NCBI GenBank assembly: GCA_002307065.1
Contig: DBTN01000031.1
Coordinates: forward strand, 1-41,481
Reading direction: 5' to 3'
Origin: Akkermansiaceae bacterium UBA1315
GTDB lineage: Bacteria; Verrucomicrobiota; Verrucomicrobiia; Verrucomicrobiales; Akkermansiaceae
Length of the DNA: 41,481 nucleotides
This document shows, piece after piece, positions 15,924 to 25,082 of the stretch. Position numbers and translations under genes: made by a program. Within the stretch, counting starts at the first letter, position 1, and each line of letters opens with the position of its first letter. The notes below the pieces were generated by a model. The model did not search any database, was not told the origin of the DNA, and saw only the letters and a list, made by a program, of their open reading frames with translations.

Positions 15924-18900
15924 TTAGTGCTTGAGGTCTTCGACTTTGAACATGCCCTGCTGACCCGCTGATTCGGTGCGGGCTTGTTTCGCTTGTTCAG
16001 CAGTGACAGGAGCTGCGTCGTTTTTCCAGGACTGGCGAGCGTAGGTAAGCACGTCAGCCACTTGCTGATCGGTCAGTCCGACGACCGGAGGCATAACCCC
16101 AGCGAAGTCTTTTCCGTTCACTTTGATCGGCCCTTGAAGACCGTGGATGACGATCTTGGCGGGAATGGAAGGATCACCGGTGAGCCAATCCGAGCCGTTG
16201 AGAGGAGGGAAGGCACCTTCGACTCCATTGCCGTCAGGGCCGTGGCACGCGATGCAAGTGAGGTCATAAACGGCTTTGCCGCGAGCATGGATTTCGGAAT
16301 CGATCGCAAACTTGCGGGCAACTTCTCCGGCCGCACCGCCGGCTTTGTAGGATTTCAAGAGCGCGATGGTTGCCACACTCGAGTTACCTGCAGATTTTTT
16401 GACCAACGAGACATCGTCCCACCATGCCGTGCCGGATGCTCCACCATAACCGCCGAAGAGGCAGTGGATGCGAACTTCACGCTCGGCTTCGGTGGTGAAA
16501 TCCATTTGGACGAGCGTCCAATCGGAGTTGCCTTTCACCGAGTTGGTGCGGCCGCGGCCGTGAACGTTCATCATGCAGCCTGGGCGGTTACCCGCATCGA
16601 CGTCTTTGGTTTTGATCCAACCCGACAAGTAGTATGAAGTGTTTGGCTCGACAGGAACGGTGATCGACGCACCGCCATCGACCTGAACGGTCGAGGTGAT
16701 TTTCAGAGCCGGAGAACCATTGCGTCCACCGGTAGGATCAGAAGTGAGAGTGACGGTTGTCGCATCACCGCCGGTGTAAAGGCGAAGATCGCCCCAAGCT
16801 TCTGGCTTTCCGTCGACGACTTTCGAGAAATCCGGATTCGGCAAAAGGTTCGGAGCCTCATCGGTTTTTTCCTCGTCATCGGGCAGCTTCGCGAGCACTG
16901 CCGCTTGATTCTTACGCGCGGCGACTTGCCAAGCATCAAGAAGTGCTTGGTCAGCGCCTTCAAGGGCGACATCGGCCGCGAGAGCGGTAGCGATTTTCTC
17001 CGATGGAGCAAGACGTGCGAGAGCAAGGTAAAGCTCCAAGCGAGTCCGGAGATCCGTTTCCGTGATCTTTCCATCCTTAATGAACAGATCGACCCAAGCG
17101 CCGTCCTCTGGTGCATCGTTAAGAGCCATTCTCCGCAAGGCAGGATAGCTGGACTTCAGAGCCGATGCAATCGTCGCAGAATCGAGCAGGCCAAGACCTT
17201 TGAGCGTTCCAAAGGCATTGATGGCGGCCGGAGAATCTCCTTTTGCAACCAGAGCCTTAAGAGCAGGAGCTTGGGAGGCGTCAGCCGAATCAACAATGAG
17301 TCGCTGAGCCGTCATGCGCCAGAAAAAGTCCGGGCTGGAGATCGCTGCGGTGAGGGATTTCGGTTTTGGAGTGTTGACGGTTCCTTTCGGATACACCCGG
17401 TAGATGCGGCCGTGTTCTTGGTCGCGGTGCGGAGTCATGTAAGCATTGCCGCGTCCATTTTGCGCATCCAATCCGGAGTTTGCTTTGTTCGGAGTCGGGT
17501 TGTGCTGGATGACCATGTTGTACCAATCGCAAATCCAGACGGCGCCATCGGGACCGACTTCGGCACAGACTGGGGCCGACCAAGCGTCCGCGGAGTTGTA
17601 AAGATTGTTCGGCGATTGGGTGGCGACGAAGCCGCTGCCTTTTTTCTCGAGTTCGAAATTCGCAACGAGTTTTCCGGTTGGGCCGCAAACAAAAGCAACC
17701 TTATCGCGGTATTCCGCAGGGAAACGGCTGCCGGTGTAAAGCGCGTGACCTGCAGCGGAGGTGAACCGATCGAAATTGTCCACTTGCCGGATGTCCATGG
17801 ACGAAGGATTGAAAATTGGATTGTTATCCGCCTTTGGCGTGCGCGGCTGTTCGAGACCTGCACTTTGGTAGATTTCTTTTGCAAAGGTGTAATACCAGCT
17901 CGGGTTGGCGTTGGCCGTGGAACCCATGATGTCGAAGTCGTTGGTGAAACCTAACCCCCAAGTGTTGTTGGTGGTGTTCTGGAGGACTTCGAGAGTGACA
18001 TACTCTTGCAGCGTGCCGTCGGCACCTGCTACGATTTCCTTCGGAAGATTGACTTTGAAACGGAACAGACCTTGGGTGAACTCGATGTTCTTGTTACCGA
18101 CGGTGCTCTTGAATCCGGAATAACCGGTGGTGGCATAGATCCAGTTGTCCGGACCCATGCGGAAGTTGGAGACGCCGGCGTGGGTGTCGCCCGTGTGGAG
18201 ACCGTTGAAGAGTGGGATGCGAATATCCGCTTTGTCGTCGCCGTTGGTATCTTTCAGGAAGAGAACTTCGGTGCCATTGGTGCAAACAACGCCCCCTTCG
18301 ACAAATGCGAGGGTGCTTGGAATCGAAAGTTTTTCGACGAACCGGGTGAATTTGTCGGCTTTGCCGTCATTGTTCGTATCTTCGCAGATGGTGATGCGAT
18401 CGTGACCCAAGTTGTGCGCTTGGAGATTGTTGGGATAATCGATGGTTTCGATGACCCATGCACGGCCACGCTCATCCCAGGTGATGAAAATAGGGTTTAC
18501 GATGTCCGGATCCGAGGCGAATAGCGAAAGCTGGAAGCCCGTAGGAACTTGAGCCAGCTTCATGGATTCAGAAGGAGGCAATGGCTCAGGAAGTTGGGTG
18601 ATCAGCTTTCTCTCGCGGTAGCCCGGAAGCTCGACGTCGATCATTTTCGGCTGGGGAAGCTTCAAACCGATAAGCTTCGCACGAACCTTGTCACCAACTG
18701 CCCACATGATTCCGCGGCGGATCAGATCGGCAAATTCAGGCTTGTCCCAAACCCGGTGGTCGTGACCAGAAGCGGTGTAAAAAACGCGACCTTTTCCTTG
18801 GTTTCTCACCCAAGTCCAAGGCTCCTCTTCATGGACCTGCAAAATCGTGCGATCGTCACCGTGATCGGTGTGCACATAGGTTTCATCCCATGCGTTAAAT

Positions 18901-19388
18901 CCTTGGTAACCCTGCATTACAGGGTGGGTGGGAAGAACGGTCTTGGGTTCGAATTCACAGCCACCATGGGACTTGAATTTTGCTCCGACCAGCTTCACGA
19001 AATTGGGGGATGCTCCGTAACAAGCGGAAGCACAGTGAATCGGCAGAAACGCGCCGCCACCATTCACGTAGTCAAAAAGTGCCGTTTCCTGGTCAGCCGG
19101 AATTTTTCCGTTTTGCTCCCAGTTCGCATACATCAAAAGCCCGTCATATTGGGAAAGGGTCGCCGTTGTGAAAACCTTCGCAGGGTCTTCCAAATAGGTG
19201 AGATCGATTCCTGCAGTTCCAAGTTGTTTCTTAAGCGAGCGGTAGCGGGTGATGGGATCGTGGCCGGGACCATTCTCTTTTGGAGCTCCAAAAAACAGGA
19301 TGGAGATGCGTCGGGGGCCATCATCAGCGTGCAAAGAGCCAGCCAGCCCCAGCAGTGCCGCTGTGGCGATTAGGATAAGGTTTCTCAT
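15924..19388 (-). CDS. Secreted ThuA / PVC-type dehydrogenase / carbohydrate-binding / cytochrome c fusion
   Basis: A 1154-aa multidomain protein exported by a signal peptide (MRNLILIATAALLGLAGSLHA). Residues about 25-240 are a ThuA-like (trehalose-utilisation, class-I glutamine-amidotransferase fold) domain. Residues about 280-640 form the planctomycete/verrucomicrobial membrane-bound dehydrogenase beta-propeller (VPTGFQLSLFASDPDIVNP, DTNNDGKADKF, FRMGPDNWIYATTGYSG). A HEAT-like helical part follows, then a jelly-roll carbohydrate-binding module (about 860-1010, NLLPNPDFSKVVDGKPEAW to AWWDDVSLV). The C-terminus is cytochrome c with CIACH (about 1057) and a distal Met in GVMPP. It probably oxidises a sugar in the periplasm and passes electrons to its own heme. 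First gene of the operon; a GATAAT -10 lies only 14 bp upstream. Confidence 0.9.
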   Translation of the reverse strand: MRNLILIATAALLGLAGSLHADDGPRRISILFFGAPKENGPGHDPITRYRSLKKQLGTAGIDLTYLEDPAKVFTTATLSQYDGLLMYANWEQNGKIPADQETALFDYVNGGGAFLPIHCASACYGASPNFVKLVGAKFKSHGGCEFEPKTVLPTHPVMQGYQGFNAWDETYVHTDHGDDRTILQVHEEEPWTWVRNQGKGRVFYTASGHDHRVWDKPEFADLIRRGIMWAVGDKVRAKLIGLKLPQPKMIDVELPGYRERKLITQLPEPLPPSESMKLAQVPTGFQLSLFASDPDIVNPIFITWDERGRAWVIETIDYPNNLQAHNLGHDRITICEDTNNDGKADKFTRFVEKLSIPSTLAFVEGGVVCTNGTEVLFLKDTNGDDKADIRIPLFNGLHTGDTHAGVSNFRMGPDNWIYATTGYSGFKSTVGNKNIEFTQGLFRFKVNLPKEIVAGADGTLQEYVTLEVLQNTTNNTWGLGFTNDFDIMGSTANANPSWYYTFAKEIYQSAGLEQPRTPKADNNPIFNPSSMDIRQVDNFDRFTSAAGHALYTGSRFPAEYRDKVAFVCGPTGKLVANFELEKKGSGFVATQSPNNLYNSADAWSAPVCAEVGPDGAVWICDWYNMVIQHNPTPNKANSGLDAQNGRGNAYMTPHRDQEHGRIYRVYPKGTVNTPKPKSLTAAISSPDFFWRMTAQRLIVDSADASQAPALKALVAKGDSPAAINAFGTLKGLGLLDSATIASALKSSYPALRRMALNDAPEDGAWVDLFIKDGKITETDLRTRLELYLALARLAPSEKIATALAADVALEGADQALLDAWQVAARKNQAAVLAKLPDDEEKTDEAPNLLPNPDFSKVVDGKPEAWGDLRLYTGGDATTVTLTSDPTGGRNGSPALKITSTVQVDGGASITVPVEPNTSYYLSGWIKTKDVDAGNRPGCMMNVHGRGRTNSVKGNSDWTLVQMDFTTEAEREVRIHCLFGGYGGASGTAWWDDVSLVKKSAGNSSVATIALLKSYKAGGAAGEVARKFAIDSEIHARGKAVYDLTCIACHGPDGNGVEGAFPPLNGSDWLTGDPSIPAKIVIHGLQGPIKVNGKDFAGVMPPVVGLTDQQVADVLTYARQSWKNDAAPVTAEQAKQARTESAGQQGMFKVEDLKH

Positions 19389-19428
19389 ATCTAGTCCGAA
19401 AAATTATCCGCGCAAATCCGAATATGCT

Positions 19429-19464
19429 ATGGTAGTTCCGACAATTTCGTGTATGATTCCGACA
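19429..19464 (-). promoter_or_regulatory. AraC-type tandem operator 1 (21-bp spaced)
   Basis: On the minus strand, TGTCGGAATCATACA (19464-19450) and TGTCGGAACTACCAT (19443-19429) are a tandem pair with 21-bp period. They share the unit found at 20397 and 29781. Orientation and spacing point at the leftward operon: a -10 candidate GATAAT (19408-19403) lies 20 bp beyond the proximal unit, so that unit would overlap the -35 region, as for class II AraC activators. The distal unit ends 1 bp before the regulator's ATG at 19466, so binding could also repress the regulator. Confidence 0.75.
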
Positions 19465-19465
19465 G

Positions 19466-20239
19466 ATGGAAAAAACGCTCGAAGCTCAAAAACGATGGAT
19501 GGAAGAGATTCCCTCGGGGCAATTTCGCAAACTTTTCGAGAATCTTCCAGGGACTTTATTTTTCGCAAAAAACCGCGATCTCAAACTGATGATGGCGAAC
19601 GCGGCGTTCGTCGCCCGCTGCGGAAAATCGACCGAAGCGGAAATCGTGGGAATTGATGATTACGACCTTTTTCCTGACAAGTTTGCATCAAAGTTCCGCA
19701 GCGACGACCTCAAGGTTTTGGAAACCGGAAAACCCATCGGCGGCATTGTCGAAATGTTCCCGAATGCCGTGGGACACCCGGATTGGTCAGTAACAGACAA
19801 GATGCCGCTATTTGACAAGGACGGAAAAGTGTGCGGCATCTGCGGCACGGTCCGCAGTTACGAGGGGGTCCGCGAATCGCTTGGCGGCTATCTCGAAGTG
19901 CAACCCGCCGCAGAATACCTGAAGCGAAATTTCCGAAAAAAATTGGACATCCAATTGCTGGCATCGCTTGTCGGAATGTCGGAAAGACAGTTGGAACGAA
20001 AGTTCAGTGAAACGTTCCGAGCCAGCCCCCGAGCCTACCTTTGCAGGATCCGTATCCTCATCGCCAGCGAACTGCTCAAAAGAACATCCAAAACCGTTAC
20101 CGAGATCGCCTTGGAGGTGGGCTTTTACGACCACAGCGATCTTTCCCGCCATTTCAAAAGAGAGGTCGGAGACTCCCCAAGCGTGTTCCGGATGAAACAG
20201 ATCAAATCGGGCAGCACCGACAAAAAGGCCGATCTTTAG
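19466..20239 (+). CDS. PAS-domain AraC-family transcriptional regulator
   Basis: A 257-aa regulator. Residues about 20-140 form a PAS sensor domain (FRKLFENLPGTLFFAKNRDLKLMMANAAFV, then WSVTDKMPLFDKDGKVCGICGTVRSYE). Residues about 155-250 are a two-helix-turn-helix AraC DNA-binding domain (LASLVGMSERQLERKFSETF and KTVTEIALEVGFYDHSDLSRHFKREVGDSPSVFR). It is divergent from the sugar-oxidation operon. A 21-bp-spaced tandem operator sits in the divergent gap, and two more such pairs occur in the window, so it is the likely regulator of all three. The PAS ligand is unknown. The start is uncertain: the ATG at 19466 lacks a ribosome site and abuts the operator; M12 at 19499 is an alternative. Confidence 0.92.
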   Translation: MEKTLEAQKRWMEEIPSGQFRKLFENLPGTLFFAKNRDLKLMMANAAFVARCGKSTEAEIVGIDDYDLFPDKFASKFRSDDLKVLETGKPIGGIVEMFPNAVGHPDWSVTDKMPLFDKDGKVCGICGTVRSYEGVRESLGGYLEVQPAAEYLKRNFRKKLDIQLLASLVGMSERQLERKFSETFRASPRAYLCRIRILIASELLKRTSKTVTEIALEVGFYDHSDLSRHFKREVGDSPSVFRMKQIKSGSTDKKADL

Positions 20240-20396
20240 CCGAGAAGCGCGCGACCGCTGCTGGATACTCCCCGCGGGGCCATTCCCCCAACCAACTTCG
20301 CGTCTTAAGCTTTTTGAAACCATTCACAAACCCTTGACAACCAAAGCCCTGATTCCACCTTAGAGACGATGAATTCAAACCACCCAACACAGCAAA

Positions 20397-20432
20397 TGAC
20401 GGAATGATACACGAATCTGACGGAATGATACA
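20397..20432 (+). promoter_or_regulatory. AraC-type tandem operator 2 (21-bp spaced)
   Basis: Two identical 15-bp units TGACGGAATGATACA lie at 20397-20411 and 20418-20432, exactly 21 bp apart in direct orientation. They point right, toward the small secreted protein and the PilX-like gene. A weak -10 (CATCTT, 20454-20459) stands at nearly the same distance as the GATAAT beyond operator 1. The sequence after the proximal unit also begins AGCAT in both sites. This is the best copy of the motif in the window. Confidence 0.8.
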
Positions 20433-20534
20433 AGCATTTCCCTTAGACTGTGGCATCTTACGAAATCTAGGTGCATGATGATCATCGACTGATGCCCTCC
20501 TGACCTTTCTCAGGAAAAAACCCCCAAACCCACG

Positions 20535-20840
20535 ATGAAGACCATAAGAAAATCCCCCCGGTGCTTGTTCTTCTCTTCGGCCCTTGCCTTCATGCTTGCG
20601 GCCGCGCTACCTCATGGGCCGACACACGCCCACCCTCGTATTCAAAACGCGGCGGCAGGCGCTTTGACGACTGGTCGCGCCATTGCAAAAACCCCGAATT
20701 TCGCTTTTTTAAATCTCTCTTGGACAGACAGTGACGCATTCTCGCCGCAAGTGAAACCCCTTCCCCATTCGGAAGTGGACGACACTCGTGGAATTTCATC
20801 CACTTTAGGCGACGTTGCGGATTTCGAAAGACGCGTCTAA
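20535..20840 (+). CDS. Small secreted protein of unknown function
   Basis: A 101-aa frame with a plausible signal peptide (MKTIRKSPRCLF, hydrophobic FFSSALAFMLAAALP, cleavage near HAH). The rest, from PRIQNAAAG to FERRV, has no motif that I recognise. It is the first frame after tandem operator 2 and lies 125 bp before the PilX-like gene, so it may be the first gene of that transcript. It could also be a chance frame in a leader; the case rests on position and the leader peptide. Confidence 0.45.
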   Translation: MKTIRKSPRCLFFSSALAFMLAAALPHGPTHAHPRIQNAAAGALTTGRAIAKTPNFAFLNLSWTDSDAFSPQVKPLPHSEVDDTRGISSTLGDVADFERRV

Positions 20841-20964
20841 TATAATGAGATAAACCCAGTCCTTGAATTCTTTCCGCAGGTAACCATCCCCTGCCCCATT
20901 TCATTCCCGGCCTGACGCGACAAAATCGCCTTGGCCACCTTTGCTAAACCTTTAAAAAAACCTC

Positions 20965-23900
20965 ATGAAACATCGCCCGAAAAAATCCAAACCATCCGAG
21001 CGGGGATTTGCTCTCATCGTCACGCTGATGCTGATGGTTCTCTTGTCCATCATCGCCGTTGGACTGTTGTCACTCTCAACCATTTCGCTGCGCGGAATCT
21101 CGACGGCTTCGGCGGCGCAAATCGCCCAAGCGAACGCCCGACTCGGACTGCTCACCGCCTTGGGAGAACTTCAAAAACACCTCGGACCCGACCAACGAAT
21201 CAGCGCGCGCGGTATTTCGTTTGCGGCGGATACCTCACTGGGAATCGCCATCACCGACGACACCCCCCAAGCTTGGTGGGTCGGAGTTGCAAATGGCGAC
21301 CCGGACGAAGTCATGCCCGATGGACAAAGCGTTGAGTGGCTCATTTCTGGACGCACTGGCACAACGTCCGCAGATCTTACCTTAAACAATCCGGTCACGC
21401 TCTATTCCGAGAACAGCTTGGATCTGACCAAATATACCGCAGGACAGGAAATCCAGGCAGGACGCGTCGCCATTTTGGATTCTTCCGCCGACACGACCGG
21501 ATACTACGCGTATTTCGTGGATGACGAAGGCATGAAAGCGCGGCTGGCACCCAGCAATACGCTTGCTCTCAACTCCGCCAACGCAGGACGAGGACTGCTG
21601 CCGTCCGGCGCGGATCTAGGAGACCTGAATGAACTCGTCGCACTCAAAGACGCCGATTCGGCGCTCTTGGCGCGGATGAACTCGATTCAAGATCTTCCCT
21701 TGGTTGGCACAACGAAGGCCATCATTTCCCAGAAGCATTTTGATTACACAACCAACAGCTTCGGAGTCCTTTCGGACACCCGGCGCGGCGGCCTCCGCAA
21801 AGACCTGACCATCGCCTTCGAAAACAGCTCGGTCTTTTCAAACGTCTTCCCGTCGACGGATAAAAGCAAATACCTTCTGCTCGATTCCGATCGACTGTCG
21901 GCCGCCTCGGAGCTCCAAACGAACGGCTATATTCATTGGGACATCTTCAACGACTATTATAACCTGAAGAAATACATCCAGACTTCGGGAGGAACTGAGT
22001 ACCTCGTGAATACTCTGTATGAGAAAGCTGGTTTCACCGCTGAAAATCCCACCGCTGACCTCTACATCGGAAAATTGGGCCCTCACGCGATGAAACCCGG
22101 CGGCTCCCAGAACGGCCATCCCTATGGAGATTACTCGGTAAGCCTTGAAAGCACTCAGCAGACCGCAGAATACAAACATAGCCCCGTTTCGCCTGTTTTG
22201 TCGTTCCTTCAAATGAATGCCTGGTTAGACCCCCGAGCAGAAGGTCCTACCCTTTCAAGAAAGTATTATCTGATCGCTCGTACCCAGCTTTGGACAGGTA
22301 ACTACAATCCCTATAACATTGGGCTTCAGATGGAAGCGAAAGACTTTTTCGGCGGGACAACCGGTCCACGGATCATGAACTTCCCGCAAGCGGTTTTTAC
22401 CGTCCCAAAATACGCAGATCAACCGATTGTCATTTTTTCAACAAAACGTGAGTCGAACACAAGGATCCCGATGATTCTAGAGCCTGGCAGAAGCCATGTT
22501 TTGGCGCTGAACACAGATGTCACTAGTGGTGTAGATGCGGATGGTGGAGCCTACACCCCAGAAATAAGGGCTGTGGTCGGTAAAGGTGTTTTTCAGAAAA
22601 CGACTGATAAAACCACCGAGCCAGTGGATCCGATTGATGTCCAGATCGATTTCGTCATGAACCGTCCTACCCTGTTACCGGGCGGAAACGAAGAACCAGG
22701 ATCACGTGAGGTAGCCCAATTCATTTACTCTCCTATTGCCTGGGATTCGACAACTTGGACCGATGGAGCAGCCTATCCAGGAAAACGCTTCACCTATTCC
22801 TTGCCCAAAGCTCAGCTCTTAAACACCACCAAGTCGTTGATCTTAGAACTTCGCACCACTCAGGAAAGTGGGAGCGCCATTCGCCCCCTGATCGATTCCA
22901 ACATTCGGGCACCTTGGGTCAATCCCAAGTGGGATGCGGGCCTCGGCCTTGCCGCTCCAGCCGCTTATTCCGTCAGCGCCAGCGGTGTTGCCACCTCTAA
23001 GGACATCGAAATGAGCAGCACGGATGCTCCTGATAACCAAGGGTATTCCTACATGGGTCCTAGCCACTTTGCGGCTGATGGCTTTGATCGAGTGATTCTT
23101 TACGATGTCCCCCGCGAAGATCTACTTTCTCTTGGACAACTTCAACATGCGAACGCAGGGAGATTCAGCTACGAACCCAGCTACATCGTTGGCAATTCGT
23201 ATGCAAACCCTCGTATTCCTCGAGAGGAATGGAAAACGTCTGTAAGTGACGAATACAGCGATGCGCGGCCGGCCATGTCCAATTGGAAGATTTCTGGAAA
23301 CTTCAATCTCTACGACGCTTCCTATTTGGTAAACGAAGTGCTTTGGGATTCCTATATCTTCACCACCATCCCTCAAACGGAGGACAACTTCTCCGGAAAC
23401 GAAGTCGCTCAAGACTACGACAAGCTCCTCAGTGGTGAACTGCTACTTCCAAACCCGCGCTTCATTCCTTACGAGCCTGAAGGTTCAACCTTCGATGAGG
23501 CCACCCTGAAAGCGGTGGGCGACGCTACCTCAGGTTCGTTTTTCCATAATGCCGGACACTTGCTGGTCGATGGAGCCTTTAACATCCACTCCACTTCCGT
23601 GGATGCATGGGAAGCCTTCCTCAGCAGCACCCGTGGACTCCCAGTGGAGAAAATCGACGATAACGGCGCGATCACCGGCTATGATGAAGATATCACCACC
23701 GTGCGCTTCCCTCGCGTGAAAGCGAACTACGGTGATGCGGCGGAAGCGGGCGAAACCGGTTCTGCTTTCTGGGACGGATTCCGCGAGCTTACGCAAACTG
23801 AAGTCCGAGACCTGGCTGCAGCCATCGTGGACGAAATCAAAAGCCGCGGACCTTTCCACGGCCTCGCCGAGTTTGTGAATCGCAAGCTGGAAGACAGTGA

Positions 23901-24309
23901 GGAAGGCGACTCCGGAGCGCTCCAAGCCGCACTCGACAGCACGGTGAACTCAACGGTTGCCAGCTCCGTTTCGGCAGATGCAAACCATTCCAGCCTCCCA
24001 AGCGATCAAACCCAAGCCGCGGGCTTCCCTGGACAATTGCTGCAAGGCGACATTCTTCAGGCTCTGTCCCCTTACATGAGCGCACGGTCGGATACCTTTA
24101 CGATCCGCGCCTATGGCGAAGCCTTGGATGCGACCGGAAATGTCGCGGCCCGCGCTTGGTGTGAAGCCACTGTCCAACGCCTCCCAGATGCGATGCCTTC
24201 AACGGCGACGGGAACCACGGCATTGACTGAACTCGCGAGTCCAAACAGTCCATTTGGTCGCCGGTTTGTCATCCGCACCTTCCGCTGGCTCAATAAAGAT
24301 GAGGTTTGA
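20965..24309 (+). CDS. Very large PilX-like pseudopilin / verrucomicrobial surface protein
   Basis: A 1114-aa protein beginning with a positively charged stretch (MKHRPKKSKPSERG) and then GFALIVTLMLMVLLSIIAVGLLSLSTISLRG in succession. This is a prepilin-type signal: cleavage by the prepilin peptidase after Gly14, then a hydrophobic pilin helix. Pilins are normally 100-250 aa, so the long extracellular part (about 1070 aa, rich in Tyr, Asp and Ser, with no catalytic motif seen) is remarkable. PilX-like and 'cassette A' type proteins of this size are known from Verrucomicrobia but have no proven role. It lies downstream of an AraC-type tandem operator and is followed by a small secreted companion, suggesting an inducible surface or secretion apparatus. 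Confidence 0.75.
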   Translation: MKHRPKKSKPSERGFALIVTLMLMVLLSIIAVGLLSLSTISLRGISTASAAQIAQANARLGLLTALGELQKHLGPDQRISARGISFAADTSLGIAITDDTPQAWWVGVANGDPDEVMPDGQSVEWLISGRTGTTSADLTLNNPVTLYSENSLDLTKYTAGQEIQAGRVAILDSSADTTGYYAYFVDDEGMKARLAPSNTLALNSANAGRGLLPSGADLGDLNELVALKDADSALLARMNSIQDLPLVGTTKAIISQKHFDYTTNSFGVLSDTRRGGLRKDLTIAFENSSVFSNVFPSTDKSKYLLLDSDRLSAASELQTNGYIHWDIFNDYYNLKKYIQTSGGTEYLVNTLYEKAGFTAENPTADLYIGKLGPHAMKPGGSQNGHPYGDYSVSLESTQQTAEYKHSPVSPVLSFLQMNAWLDPRAEGPTLSRKYYLIARTQLWTGNYNPYNIGLQMEAKDFFGGTTGPRIMNFPQAVFTVPKYADQPIVIFSTKRESNTRIPMILEPGRSHVLALNTDVTSGVDADGGAYTPEIRAVVGKGVFQKTTDKTTEPVDPIDVQIDFVMNRPTLLPGGNEEPGSREVAQFIYSPIAWDSTTWTDGAAYPGKRFTYSLPKAQLLNTTKSLILELRTTQESGSAIRPLIDSNIRAPWVNPKWDAGLGLAAPAAYSVSASGVATSKDIEMSSTDAPDNQGYSYMGPSHFAADGFDRVILYDVPREDLLSLGQLQHANAGRFSYEPSYIVGNSYANPRIPREEWKTSVSDEYSDARPAMSNWKISGNFNLYDASYLVNEVLWDSYIFTTIPQTEDNFSGNEVAQDYDKLLSGELLLPNPRFIPYEPEGSTFDEATLKAVGDATSGSFFHNAGHLLVDGAFNIHSTSVDAWEAFLSSTRGLPVEKIDDNGAITGYDEDITTVRFPRVKANYGDAAEAGETGSAFWDGFRELTQTEVRDLAAAIVDEIKSRGPFHGLAEFVNRKLEDSEEGDSGALQAALDSTVNSTVASSVSADANHSSLPSDQTQAAGFPGQLLQGDILQALSPYMSARSDTFTIRAYGEALDATGNVAARAWCEATVQRLPDAMPSTATGTTALTELASPNSPFGRRFVIRTFRWLNKDEV

Positions 24310-24345
24310 TCCATCACCCCCTATTTCAGCAAGACCTTCACCCTC

Positions 24346-25014
24346 ATGATGTTTCGAATCTTAGCTACCATCCTCGTTTCGCTCTCACCCGTACTTCTTG
24401 CACAGGAAAACTACATTCGCGTGCGCGCGATGTCGCTGGACAATTCAGCCTTTCCGAAAACTTTTGTTCGCACGAAAGACGGCTTCCAAGCGGTCGATTT
24501 CTCAGGCATCCAACCCTCCGCACCTTATCAGGTCGCGGCGGGTGGATCGTTACCGGTTTATTACGCGGCGCCTTCAGCCGAAGATAAAGAAGCCAAGCCG
24601 GACGCCGTTGTAAAACTGCCTGAGGCCAATGGCGGCATCCTGCTTTTCGGATGGCAGACCGGCGAAAAAAGAAACTTCATCGCCCTCCCGGACAACCTCA
24701 ACCAAGGAGGCAGAGACAACTGGCTCCTTGTAAATGCCACCGGAGAAAAAATTGCCTTTCAGCTCGGTAAAGGGACTTCTCCTACCGTGGTAGATCCGGG
24801 CAAAACCACCACCCATCGCGTCACCGTTCCATTCGGTGAAGGGGCAGCCGTCCTAGCTGCTCGCATCGGGCAAGCTGAACAAAAGGTGATCTTTTCGACC
24901 TATTGGAACGTCTATGAAGACCAGCGCTGCATCATCTTATTTATTCAAGACGCCGAGCGGATACGGGTCCGGCAAATCCTCGATGTGACATCGGTGACAA
25001 AACCGGCCGAATAG
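24346..25014 (+). CDS. Secreted companion of the PilX-like protein, unknown function
   Basis: A 222-aa protein with a signal peptide (MMFRILATILVSLSPVLLAQE). The mature part is beta-rich: YIRVRAMSLDNSAFPKTFVRT, QVAAGGSLPVYYAAP, NFIALPDNLNQGGRDNWLLVNATG and QKVIFSTYWNVYEDQRCIILFI. No catalytic motif is recognised. It begins 36 bp after the PilX-like gene and is followed by a clear terminator, so the two are one transcript and probably function together at the cell surface or in the periplasm. Confidence 0.7.
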   Translation: MMFRILATILVSLSPVLLAQENYIRVRAMSLDNSAFPKTFVRTKDGFQAVDFSGIQPSAPYQVAAGGSLPVYYAAPSAEDKEAKPDAVVKLPEANGGILLFGWQTGEKRNFIALPDNLNQGGRDNWLLVNATGEKIAFQLGKGTSPTVVDPGKTTTHRVTVPFGEGAAVLAARIGQAEQKVIFSTYWNVYEDQRCIILFIQDAERIRVRQILDVTSVTKPAE

Positions 25015-25040
25015 TCCCCCGATCCGACGAAATCTCTTCT

Positions 25041-25082
25041 CCCATTTCAGGCGGACCTCGGTCCTCTGGAATGGGGTTTTTT
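25041..25082 (+). terminator. Rho-independent terminator after the PilX-like cluster
   Basis: A long, interrupted stem (CCCATTTCAG ... CTGGAATGGG with an inner GGACC-TC-GGTCC) spans 25041-25076 and is followed by six T (25077-25082). It closes the 20535-25014 transcript, so the downstream GH115 gene needs its own promoter. Confidence 0.85.
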
